Shown here in pieces: positions 25,559 to 33,613 of a stretch of DNA of 40,178 nt; position 1 is the first letter of the stretch, and each line of letters starts with the position of its first letter. The notes beneath the pieces were generated by a model, which saw only the letters and a list, made by a program, of their open reading frames with translations, was not told the origin of the DNA and did no database searches. Where the stretch lies: positions 1 to 40,178 of the forward strand of contig JBBQSF010000009.1 of assembly GCA_038214085.1 (NCBI GenBank). The letters run 5' to 3'. The translations under genes were made by a program, and so were the position numbers. The stretch comes from JBBQSF01 sp038214085. GTDB lineage: Bacteria > Bacteroidota > Bacteroidia > Bacteroidales > CG2-30-32-10.

Positions 25559-26044
25559 ATGAAAAGGATCACAATTTTTGGTATTGGAATTTTTATTGCT
25601 TTTATGGTTGTTGTTTCATGTAAAAGTGGTAACTCTACTAAAAATAATGAAGAGAATATTTCTTCCGAAGTTATTACAAACACAAACACTGCTGATGGCA
25701 GTGGCGATACATCGAGTTTGCCGAAATTTTTATTCGACGAAGAAGTTCATGATTTTGGAAGGATAATACAGGGAGAAAAAGTAAGCTTTTCTTACAAATT
25801 TAAGAACGTTGGCAAATCGAGCCTGCTTATTTCTGATGCAAAAGGCAGTTGTGGATGCACTGTTGCCGATTTCCCCCAAAAACCTATTGCTCCAGGTGAA
25901 GGCGGAACCATTGATGTGAAGTTTAATACCGATGGTAAAAAAGGATTTCAGAATAAAACAATAACTCTTATAGCAAATACACAACCTAACACAAAAGTAT
26001 TAACCATTAAGGCACAGATACAGGTGCCCGAAGAAGATAAATAA
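25559..26044 (+). CDS. DUF1573 domain lipoprotein
   Basis: DUF1573 proteins are common Bacteroidota envelope proteins with an Ig-like or ASPM/SPD-2-like fold, function unknown. The 161-residue protein has a lipoprotein signal (AFMVVVSC, lipid Cys21) and then a low-complexity Asn/Ser/Thr linker. The domain runs from about residue 58: FDEEVHDFGRIIQGEKVSFS, then FKNVGKSSLLISDAKGSCGCT with the family Cys pair, then PIAPGEGGTIDVKFN. It starts a tight cluster with yajC (21 bp away), ybbR and coaE. Confidence 0.85.
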   Translation: MKRITIFGIGIFIAFMVVVSCKSGNSTKNNEENISSEVITNTNTADGSGDTSSLPKFLFDEEVHDFGRIIQGEKVSFSYKFKNVGKSSLLISDAKGSCGCTVADFPQKPIAPGEGGTIDVKFNTDGKKGFQNKTITLIANTQPNTKVLTIKAQIQVPEEDK

Positions 26045-26065
26045 TAACCCGCAAATTTTAAAATT

Positions 26066-26404
26066 ATGATTAACACATTCCTAACAGTTTTATTAATGTC
26101 TGGTCAGCAAGGTGCTGATGGCAAATCAAATCCATTTATGTCGATGTTGCCTTTAATCCTCATCATTGTTGTTTTCTATTTTTTCATGATCCGCCCGCAG
26201 ATGAAGAAAAACAAAGATCAGAAAAAGTTCAGGGAAGCTCTGAAAAAAGGAGATAAAGTTATTACTATTGGTGGTGTTCATGGAAAAATTATTGAAGTGA
26301 ATGATACAACTTTCATTATTGAAACTGAAGGACAGGGAAGACTTAAAATTGAAAGATCAGCAGTAGCTTTGAATGCTGTTGAACCAATTAACGAAAAGCA
26401 ATAG
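26066..26404 (+). CDS. yajC: Preprotein translocase subunit YajC
   Basis: YajC is a small single-pass inner-membrane partner of SecDF and the Sec translocon. The 112-residue protein has the typical layout: an N-terminal tail, a membrane helix (MLPLILIIVVFYFFMI), the RPQMKKNKDQKKF motif directly after it, and the KKGDKVITIGGVHGKIIEV segment. Its place between a DUF1573 lipoprotein and a YbbR protein is the usual Bacteroidota order. Confidence 0.92.
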   Translation: MINTFLTVLLMSGQQGADGKSNPFMSMLPLILIIVVFYFFMIRPQMKKNKDQKKFREALKKGDKVITIGGVHGKIIEVNDTTFIIETEGQGRLKIERSAVALNAVEPINEKQ

Positions 26405-26438
26405 TCTGCGAAATTATCGCATTCAAATAAACTAAACA

Positions 26439-27416
26439 TTGAAAAGAGGATTTATCAATCCATCTGTTCGAAGAAAAGCAGGATTACGCCGAAATGCATT
26501 TATTTTTATAATGTGTTTCGGTATTTCTGCATTTATATGGGCACTCATCAAGCTTTCTAAGGAATATGCTGAAGTGTTTACTTATTCTGTAAACTATAAA
26601 GGATTGCCGGCGAACAAACAACTTGCAAATTATCCTGATACCGTTTTCAATATTACATTAAAGCAAAAAGGGTTCAAAGTTTTGATGCATAAACTTTCTT
26701 CCAAATCAAACAATATCGAAATTGATATATCAAACAAACTTCATCCGTTTATTAAGGAAAAAAATAATTTTTATGTTCTGACTTCTGAATTGTTTTCTCA
26801 GATTAATTCTCAGATTTCTTCAGCCAGTTCTGTAGTTGCTATTTCACCAGATACAATTAAATATCATTTTGACCGAACCGTTACAAGAAAAGTTCCTGTA
26901 AAACCACTTTTCGAACTTAGTTTTGAAAAGCAGTATAACCTTTCAGGTAAAATTAAACTTGTTCCTGAAAGCCTTATTGTTAAAGGGCCGAAAAATATTG
27001 TTGATACACTTAATTTGATTGCTTCAGATATAAAAAAACTATCCGATATCAATAAATCCCAGATAATAACTGTTCACTTCGAAAAGTTTTGTAAGGAATA
27101 CAGGACTTCTATAGAGCCGGATTATGTTAAAGCATTTATTCCAGTTGACAAATATACCGAATCTACTATCGAAATTCCAGTAATTGTTAAAAATGCACCA
27201 CCAAAATACAATATTAAATCTTTGCCCGAAAAAGTTAAAATTATTTACCTGGTGGGACTTCGCGACTATAAAAAGGTAAAGCCGGAAATGTTTACGGTAT
27301 TTGTAGATTATACAAAAGCAAAGGACTTTATGATTAAAGTGGAGATTTCCGAAAAACCTGAATTTGTAAAAGTGAGCAAAATTGTTCCCGAAAAGATTGA
27401 ATATATTCTTTTCTGA
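26439..27416 (+). CDS. YbbR-like domain protein
   Basis: YbbR-domain proteins are single-pass membrane proteins with extracytoplasmic beta domains. The best start is a TTG at 26439 (325 aa), since the next in-frame Met lies inside the membrane helix. A basic leader (RRKAGLRRN) precedes the helix (FIFIMCFGISAFIWALI). Two or three repeats follow, including VPVKPLFELSFEKQYNLSG, LVPESLIVKGPKNIVDTL and IEIPVIVKNAPP. In other bacteria the family is linked to cyclic di-AMP synthase, but none is in view here. The stop codon overlaps the coaE ATG by 1 bp (TGATG). Confidence 0.8.
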   Translation: MKRGFINPSVRRKAGLRRNAFIFIMCFGISAFIWALIKLSKEYAEVFTYSVNYKGLPANKQLANYPDTVFNITLKQKGFKVLMHKLSSKSNNIEIDISNKLHPFIKEKNNFYVLTSELFSQINSQISSASSVVAISPDTIKYHFDRTVTRKVPVKPLFELSFEKQYNLSGKIKLVPESLIVKGPKNIVDTLNLIASDIKKLSDINKSQIITVHFEKFCKEYRTSIEPDYVKAFIPVDKYTESTIEIPVIVKNAPPKYNIKSLPEKVKIIYLVGLRDYKKVKPEMFTVFVDYTKAKDFMIKVEISEKPEFVKVSKIVPEKIEYILF

Positions 27417-28006
27417 TGGCAATAAATTTAGCACTCACCGGCAATATCGGAAGTGGAAAAACCACTGTCAGCCGTATTTTTGAAGCAATGCAAATTCCTG
27501 TTTATTGTTCTGATGAAAAGGCAAAATCTTTTTTAGCATTACCAAAAATTGAAATTGAAATTAAAAATTATTTTGGAACTTCTGTTTTTGATTCAAACGG
27601 AGTGCTTGATAAAAAGGCACTTGCAGGAATCGTTTTTGAAAACATCAGCAAATTGAAATTTTTAAATAACCTGATACATCCATTGGTAATTGATGATTAC
27701 AAGCATTGGCTTGTGGAGAATAGCGAAGCTCCTTATACCATTATGGAATCAGCAATTATATTTGAAAATCAATTAGAGAAAATATTTGATAAAATTATTT
27801 ATGTGTATTGTCCTCAGCAAATACGCATGGAACGGATTATTCAGCGAGACAAAACAAATTCGGAACTCGTGCAAAAACGATTTGATGCTCAGCTTTCTGA
27901 TGAAGAAAAAATGAAACATTCGGATATTATTATTTACAATGATAATTCGCAAGCCCTTATTCCTCAAGTGCTGGAAATTGATATGCTTCTTAAGGGAAAT
28001 CAATAA
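27416..28006 (+). CDS. coaE: Dephospho-CoA kinase
   Basis: CoaE phosphorylates dephospho-CoA to coenzyme A, the last step of the pathway. The 196-residue protein begins with the P-loop LTGNIGSGKTTVSR at 7-20. The acceptor-site segment VYCSDEKAKSF follows, then the DKKALAGIVF stretch, and near the end the mobile lid QQIRMERIIQRDKTN. Length is normal. It is the last gene of the DUF1573-yajC-ybbR-coaE run and overlaps ybbR by one base. It converges on a lipoprotein gene with only 10 bp between. Confidence 0.94.
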   Translation: MAINLALTGNIGSGKTTVSRIFEAMQIPVYCSDEKAKSFLALPKIEIEIKNYFGTSVFDSNGVLDKKALAGIVFENISKLKFLNNLIHPLVIDDYKHWLVENSEAPYTIMESAIIFENQLEKIFDKIIYVYCPQQIRMERIIQRDKTNSELVQKRFDAQLSDEEKMKHSDIIIYNDNSQALIPQVLEIDMLLKGNQ

Positions 28007-28016
28007 ATAAATTCTT

Positions 28017-29237
28017 CTAGTTTACTACGTTTATTGTTTTCACTTTTGTGGGAGTGGCTGAATTGTTTTCATAAATATAGAAAATAATTGTAGAGGGCGA
28101 CCCACTAGTTTCGATAGGGATGTTTATTGTTTGGCCCGAGCCAGTTGCTGTGAGTGTTTGATTGCTGCTCCATGCATTGCACTCCCATCCGTTATTTTCC
28201 ATGATAAAAATTCCATAACTCGTTGGTGGAGTTGATTCAACACTAACTTTCAACGCAGTACCTTTGGGAAGATAAGCACCAAAAGAGAAAGTAGTTTGAT
28301 TGGGAATAGTTTGTAAAGAATCAGCTAACAAATTTATTCTATTGTCTATTACCGTGGGATATTCAATATTTTTAGTAAAAATATATTCAGTAGAATCGAT
28401 GAACAGATTGAGATATTTTTCAAAATTTGCTATTGTGGCTGAAATTCCAAGCGATTGGTATTTGGTTTCAATATTGGATCTTATCAAATCCTGTCGAAGA
28501 AGTTTTGCATCATTAATCAATTCCGAACCTAAAGCAGTGCTATTTAAAACACCATCCGTTCTGAAGTCAGTTGCTATGTCACCCAGTAATTGAGTGAGTT
28601 CTGCTTCGGTTCTGTAGCCTTGCAGAATTACTGAAACGGCTAACAATATTGCATTGTCATCACCGCTTTTTGAAATGTCAAGCAATTCTGATTCTGATAT
28701 TGTATCCTTGTGAATTGAAAAAATGTTGAGAATTTCTTTTTGAGCCTGTTTTTTTGCATCGTAAAAACTGGAACCGTATTTTATCAGATATTCAATACGC
28801 GAAACCTCCAAAGTTGTCATTAAATTTATGTTTAATGTGGCCTTGTTTGAAAGGTCCGACATGGCATACAATGAAAGTGACGATAACGAGTTTGAATTCG
28901 AGACTTCATTGAAATAATAACCGTCGCATTTAATTTTTGCATAATTGGTTACAAGTGTTAGGTTTGATAATTCAAAACTACCAGAATTGTCCTGAATCTG
29001 GCTTATGTAATTTTTGCCGGTTTGAGTAAAAGTGGAATCTAATTCATATATGGTGATGTTGGAACCATTGACAAAAGGCCCTTTTTGACAATTTCCTGAA
29101 ATTTTATCCTTGATGAGCGGTTGAACTTGGTCTTTGATTTCAATGTCTTTTTTGCACGAAAAATTTAGCAAAGTGAAGAACACAATAACAGTGATTGAAA
29201 TGAAAAACGAATAATTTAGCAATGGTTTAGTTTTCAT
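28017..29237 (-). CDS. Uncharacterised lipoprotein
   Basis: The 406-residue protein (ATG at 29237; an upstream ATG at 29279 would spoil the signal) has a lipoprotein signal ending LLNFSC with lipid Cys28, then KKD. Next comes the GNCQKGPFVNGSNITIYELD segment. Similar K-G-P-F-G-S motifs start a regulatory-like domain in other Bacteroidota lipoproteins. The middle is alpha-helical (about 140-290) and the C-terminus is beta-rich and Thr/Ser-heavy, ending TIIFYIYENNSATPTKVKT. Function is unknown. It is a single gene converging on coaE. A TATCTTTA sequence (29266-29273, minus strand) may be its -7 box. Confidence 0.6.
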   Translation of the reverse strand: MKTKPLLNYSFFISITVIVFFTLLNFSCKKDIEIKDQVQPLIKDKISGNCQKGPFVNGSNITIYELDSTFTQTGKNYISQIQDNSGSFELSNLTLVTNYAKIKCDGYYFNEVSNSNSLSSLSLYAMSDLSNKATLNINLMTTLEVSRIEYLIKYGSSFYDAKKQAQKEILNIFSIHKDTISESELLDISKSGDDNAILLAVSVILQGYRTEAELTQLLGDIATDFRTDGVLNSTALGSELINDAKLLRQDLIRSNIETKYQSLGISATIANFEKYLNLFIDSTEYIFTKNIEYPTVIDNRINLLADSLQTIPNQTTFSFGAYLPKGTALKVSVESTPPTSYGIFIMENNGWECNAWSSNQTLTATGSGQTINIPIETSGSPSTIIFYIYENNSATPTKVKTINVVN

Positions 29238-29396
29238 ATTGTTGCTGGTTTCACTTAGTGAATAGTAAAGATACAACATAAAATTTAAGGGCTAAAATAA
29301 TTGCCGAAATAATTTATGAATATTTTATCCTTATTTCCTCAAGCTGAGCTACAATCAGTTCTAAACAATTCAAGGTTGCTGGTAATAAATGGAAGC

Positions 29397-30680
29397 TTAT
29401 GTCTTATTAGATTGCACGATTTCTCTTAACACAATTTGAGCAGTTGTTCGCGTTTTTTGCTCCAGAAGGATTTCCTTTTTCTGTGTAATTGCATCAATAG
29501 TAGGGCGGTTATAGTTCCTGATTGTACAAAGTTCAAGCCCTAAATTGTATTTTATTGTAAAATTATTTTTCAAAGCAGTGATGAAATGTTCAAATTTTTC
29601 TTCTGAATAATCAATTACTATTGAAAAACTGATGGCCGTGTTTTGCATTAGGTTGATTGCGATTTTATTTTCAGCGCAAATTGAAAAGATGTCTCTGAGA
29701 TTTACTTCGTCAATAAAAGAAAAATCGTTAGGAAAAATTGAAATAAGCACCTGATTAACTTTGAAAATATAAACGGGCAATGGAAGTTTCACATCATTAT
29801 TGTTTATAATCGTTCCTGGTTTTTCATGATTCATAAACGATCGAACATAAAGAGGAATCTTTTTATTTTGGAGTGGTTTAATGGTTTTTGGATGAATTAC
29901 AGTAGCGCCGTAATAAGCCAATTCCACTGCGTCATAATACGAAAGTTCTTTAATAAAGTATGTGTCTTCAAAATATTTAGGATCAGCATTTAGTACACCG
30001 GGAACATCCTTCCAAATAGTTACAGCCGTTGCGTCGAGGCAATAAGCCATGATTGCAGCAGAATAATCGCTCCCTTCGCGTCCAAGCGTTGTGATAAAAC
30101 CATCTTCTGAACGACCGATAAACCCTTGCAATACGTATATTTTTTTTGTAAGAATATCTTTGTTAAACTTTGTCTGGATTTTTCCAAGTGTCTTTTCCCA
30201 GTTTACGTTGGCATTCCTGTATTCGTTATCGGTTGTGATAAGTTGTGTAATGTCGAACCATGAATTTTCAATACCCACAAAATTCAGGTAATGGTTAAGA
30301 ATAGTAGATGATATCATTTCTCCGAATGAAACAATCTGGTCGTATTCATAATTAAAATTAGCAGACAGAGGTTGTGAAAGGGTTTTGTTTAAATCGTCAA
30401 AAAGCTTGTCAATGCTAGAGAAAACTGGAAGAGAATGATCAGTGAACAACTCATTAAGAATAGTATAATGATAATTTTTAACTTCCTCATAAGCTGGAAT
30501 TAAATCATTTGTTTTCTGAATCCTTGCATTTACAACACGTTCGAGAGCATTGGTTGTTTTGCCCATGGCAGAAATGATAATTACAATATTTGTATTATCG
30601 AATTGCCTGAGAATTGATGGGATATTGCGAATACTCGCTGTATCTTTTACGGATGCACCGCCAAATTTAAATACTTCCAT
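29397..30680 (-). CDS. lysC: Aspartate kinase
   Basis: Aspartate kinase starts the pathway from aspartate to lysine, methionine and threonine. The 427-residue protein begins with the KFGGASV motif and has the later TLGREGSDYSAAI and IWKDVPGVLNADP motifs typical of the kinase domain. A C-terminal ACT-like part (from about 300) shows only weak resemblance to known regulatory domains, so feedback control cannot be predicted. There is no fused homoserine dehydrogenase. It overlaps asd by 1 bp, giving an asd-lysC operon. Confidence 0.92.
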   Translation of the reverse strand: MEVFKFGGASVKDTASIRNIPSILRQFDNTNIVIIISAMGKTTNALERVVNARIQKTNDLIPAYEEVKNYHYTILNELFTDHSLPVFSSIDKLFDDLNKTLSQPLSANFNYEYDQIVSFGEMISSTILNHYLNFVGIENSWFDITQLITTDNEYRNANVNWEKTLGKIQTKFNKDILTKKIYVLQGFIGRSEDGFITTLGREGSDYSAAIMAYCLDATAVTIWKDVPGVLNADPKYFEDTYFIKELSYYDAVELAYYGATVIHPKTIKPLQNKKIPLYVRSFMNHEKPGTIINNNDVKLPLPVYIFKVNQVLISIFPNDFSFIDEVNLRDIFSICAENKIAINLMQNTAISFSIVIDYSEEKFEHFITALKNNFTIKYNLGLELCTIRNYNRPTIDAITQKKEILLEQKTRTTAQIVLREIVQSNKT

Positions 30681-31669
30681 TAAATAAATTTCTTTTCAAT
30701 AAGTGTTTCTGCAATTTGAACAGCGTTGGTAGCTGCGCCTTTGCGTAAATTGTCTGATACAACCCACATGTTTAAACTGTTTTGCTGTGAAAGGTCTCTG
30801 CGTATTCTTCCAACAAAAACATCATCCTTTTCTTGTGCAAACAGAGGCATTGGATAAAGGTTTTCCTTAACATTATCCTGTACAACAACACCAGGCGAAT
30901 TTGAAAGTAATTCAAAAACATCTTCGATATTAAAATCATTTTCAAATTCGATATTTATTGATTCAGAATGCCCGCCAATAACAGGAATTCTTACCACTGT
31001 TGCCGTGATTTTGATAGAGTCGTCTCCAAGAATTTTTCGTGTTTCGTCAACGAGTTTTATTTCTTCAGTTGTATAGCCATTGTCTGTAAATGTTCCACCG
31101 TGCGGGAAGCAATTCAAATCAATTGTGTATGGATATATTTTTTCAGTATGAATTCCTTTGCGTTCATTCAACAATTGCTGAACTGCTTTTTGGCCAGTAC
31201 CTGTGACTGATTGATAGGTTGAGATTACAAGGCGTTTTATTTTGTATCTGCGATGTAACGGAGCAATGGCAAGCACAAGCTGAATGGTTGAACAATTCGG
31301 GTTTGCAATTATTTTATCGGTTTTTGTCAGCACTCTTGCATTCACTTCAGGAATAACAAGCTTTTTTTCAGGAAACATGCGCCATGCCGAACTATTGTCG
31401 ATAACAAATGTTCCCTCTTCCGCAAAAATTGGAGCATATTGAAGCGACACCACACTGCCTGCTGAAAATATTGCTATGTGAGGCTTTTTAGCAATGGCAT
31501 CCTCAATACTCATTACAGGATATTTTTTTCCGTTGAACAAAACTTCTTTACCAATTGAGTTTTTGGAAGCGACAGGATAAAATTCAGTTATAGGAAATTT
31601 TCTTTCCTCAAGCACCCTCACCATCTTTTGTCCTACAAGACCGGTAGAACCAATAACTGCAATTTTCAT
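30680..31669 (-). CDS. asd: Aspartate-semialdehyde dehydrogenase
   Basis: Asd reduces aspartyl phosphate to aspartate semialdehyde, the branch point to diaminopimelate, threonine and methionine. The 329-residue protein has the N-terminal IAVIGSTGLVGQKM motif. The active-site Cys126 is in IANPNCSTIQ, followed by STYQSVTGTGQKAVQQL, and the catalytic His region VRIPVIGGHSES is intact. The stop codon shares a base with the lysC start. The upstream T9SS-cargo gene ends only 12 bp before asd, so read-through from that gene is possible. Confidence 0.95.
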   Translation of the reverse strand: MKIAVIGSTGLVGQKMVRVLEERKFPITEFYPVASKNSIGKEVLFNGKKYPVMSIEDAIAKKPHIAIFSAGSVVSLQYAPIFAEEGTFVIDNSSAWRMFPEKKLVIPEVNARVLTKTDKIIANPNCSTIQLVLAIAPLHRRYKIKRLVISTYQSVTGTGQKAVQQLLNERKGIHTEKIYPYTIDLNCFPHGGTFTDNGYTTEEIKLVDETRKILGDDSIKITATVVRIPVIGGHSESINIEFENDFNIEDVFELLSNSPGVVVQDNVKENLYPMPLFAQEKDDVFVGRIRRDLSQQNSLNMWVVSDNLRKGAATNAVQIAETLIEKKFI

Positions 31670-31681
31670 TTTTATATTGAA

Positions 31682-32893
31682 TTATTTTTTTATTATTTTA
31701 CGAAACACGTTTTGTTTCTTTGTTTTTAGAGTAATAATATAAGTGCCTCTCGAAAAATCATCATTATCAATAGGAATAACATATCTTTCGTTAGAATTAT
31801 AAAAACCTGAAACTTCTTTAACTCTTATTCCTGTTATGTTATAGAATGTTATAGTTACATGATCTGGTTTATTTAACATAAAATACAACTGGCTGTTTTC
31901 TGAAAAAGGATTTGGATAACACCCGAAATCACTGACAAAAAGTTCTTCACATTCTGGGTTTTCAATTGATGAATGATCTACTGTCGGAAAATTACTTCTG
32001 TAAATACCGTAACCACAGCAAACATTAACATAAACATAATCGCTTGAATTTATAAATATCCTGATAAGATTATCTCTGTCTAGAGTATCGCCGAGCAATG
32101 TCCAAGAAACACCGTTATCTGTAGAATAATAAGGACCATTGTAAGTAGAAACAAAAAGGTGATTTTGCGAATTTTCATCCAATGAAGTCACATGCAAAGT
32201 GTCTAGTGCAAAGTGATCCCAGGTGCTAAGGGCTGAATTGTATTTGTACAAGCCGCAAAATTCAGTGCCAGCAAAAATATCCTGCGAAGCTGAAATGTAT
32301 AGACATGTAGTATTGCAAGCCGAAGGAAGGCCGGCAGAAAAAGATTGCCATGTTTGTCCGGTATCCTGCGACGTATAAAGTCCGGGGTTTGCAAGCGCAT
32401 ATAAAATTCCTTGCCCCGAAAAAGAGAGCGATTGAATGTCTTTTCCTGCAAGTCCATTCAGGTTCCATGATATTCCATCGTTATAACTCACATAAACACC
32501 GCTATCAGTGGCCGCAATTATCAGCCCGGTTGCAGGAACAAGAATATCATTAATAAAATGATTCATTATTCCCAGATTGTCATAAGTAACAAAATTATCC
32601 AATGACCTTAGAATTCCTTGGTTTTCGGTGCCTGCATACATTCTTCCGTTCATATCTTTTGCAAGAGCGTGCACATATATTCCTTGAAGTGCGGCAGCAT
32701 GCCATACCGAATCATGATCACTGGTGCTGAAAAGCCCGCCAGAAAGTGAACCAATAAGAACATTTCCCTGATTGTCGTTTTCAAATGCAAGCGCAGTTGT
32801 AATGGGAAGACCAGTAATAAAGTGCCAGTAACCCTGAGCATTTGAAGCAAGCAGGAGACTTGTAAATAAAATTGTGAAAAATATTTTCTTCAT
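31682..32893 (-). CDS. Exported beta-propeller-like protein with T9SS type A sorting domain
   Basis: This 403-residue protein has a signal peptide (LLLASNAQ) and a run of Asp-box/YCF48-like repeats such as SLSGGLFSTSDHDSVW, ILRSLDNF, VYVSYNDGISWNL, LYTSQDTGQTWQSF and YYSTDNGVSWTLL. They suggest a beta-propeller. The last 75 residues form a type A sorting domain for the type IX secretion system, with CYPNPFSENSQLYF, VTITFYNITGIRVKEV, and SRGTYIITL followed by RKIIKK. It should be carried to the surface or released. No catalytic residue pattern is clear. It lies 12 bp before asd. Confidence 0.88.
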   Translation of the reverse strand: MKKIFFTILFTSLLLASNAQGYWHFITGLPITTALAFENDNQGNVLIGSLSGGLFSTSDHDSVWHAAALQGIYVHALAKDMNGRMYAGTENQGILRSLDNFVTYDNLGIMNHFINDILVPATGLIIAATDSGVYVSYNDGISWNLNGLAGKDIQSLSFSGQGILYALANPGLYTSQDTGQTWQSFSAGLPSACNTTCLYISASQDIFAGTEFCGLYKYNSALSTWDHFALDTLHVTSLDENSQNHLFVSTYNGPYYSTDNGVSWTLLGDTLDRDNLIRIFINSSDYVYVNVCCGYGIYRSNFPTVDHSSIENPECEELFVSDFGCYPNPFSENSQLYFMLNKPDHVTITFYNITGIRVKEVSGFYNSNERYVIPIDNDDFSRGTYIITLKTKKQNVFRKIIKK

Positions 32894-32980
32894 TGATTTA
32901 TAATCAGGTATAAAATTACGAATAAAAAGGGGATGAAGAAAATTTCAAGTTTTGATTTTTAATCCAAATTTTTATTTCAT

Positions 32981-33457
32981 TTAATCGTTATCTGGCATAA
33001 GCTTCAAGGTGTCTGTTTTAAATTCAATTTCATTGTGGCGTATTTTGCCACCGGTATAAGCTGTTGCTAAAGCAAAATATGAATTCAGCATTGCAAGAAC
33101 AAAAAGGATAAAAGTAATGCGATGAAGAAAAATTTTTGATTTTTTCCCAAATATAAGGCCAGCAATTGCAAGCGCTCCAATTATTGATATTCCTATAAAA
33201 AAGTAAAGCGCCATTTCTTCATGTGGTTCGGTTAGCGATTCTGTTATACCTGGAATTGTGTGCACAATTTGTGCGGAAATATCACCTGTAAAAAATACAG
33301 GAATTGCAGTAAGGCCTGCAATTGCATACACCACTAAGGATGCGATACGAAGATCGTGACTGCTTTTTATTAAAGCCCAAATGTTAAGAAATAACGCAAA
33401 GGCCATTCCTATTACAGGAACATGGCTAAGAATGAGATGATAATGAGCGGTATTCAT
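32981..33457 (-). CDS. Small membrane protein, DUF2231-like
   Basis: The 158-residue protein has four hydrophobic segments and begins with MNTAHYHLILSHVPVIGM, where the histidines sit at the start of helix 1. The second loop has TGDISAQIVHTI, then a His in TEPHEEMALYF, and the C-terminus has ATAYTGGKIRHNEIEF. This pattern of helices with conserved His resembles DUF2231-type cytochrome-b-like membrane proteins, which may bind heme. That reading is by pattern only. It is a single gene, divergent from the AsmA-like transglycosylase across 156 bp. Confidence 0.6.
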   Translation of the reverse strand: MNTAHYHLILSHVPVIGMAFALFLNIWALIKSSHDLRIASLVVYAIAGLTAIPVFFTGDISAQIVHTIPGITESLTEPHEEMALYFFIGISIIGALAIAGLIFGKKSKIFLHRITFILFVLAMLNSYFALATAYTGGKIRHNEIEFKTDTLKLMPDND

Positions 33458-33564
33458 ATTATATTATTTTATTTTTGTAAAAATATAATTTTATTTGTTC
33501 TTGTGTGTTGTTTGTTTAAATAATCATTAAATACTTTTGTTTTTTTTTAATTTATTGAAGCCAA

Positions 33565-33595
33565 TTGCCATTTTTTTTCAATTTTGCTACCTTTA
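33565..33595 (+). promoter_or_regulatory. Candidate promoter for the GT51 gene
   Basis: TTG (33565-33567) is followed after 20 bp by TACCTTTA (33588-33595). This fits the Bacteroidota spacing, with A instead of G at the end of the -7 box. The ATG at 33614 lies 18 bp downstream. Confidence 0.5.
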
Positions 33596-33613
33596 CAGCG
33601 AATTAATAAATCA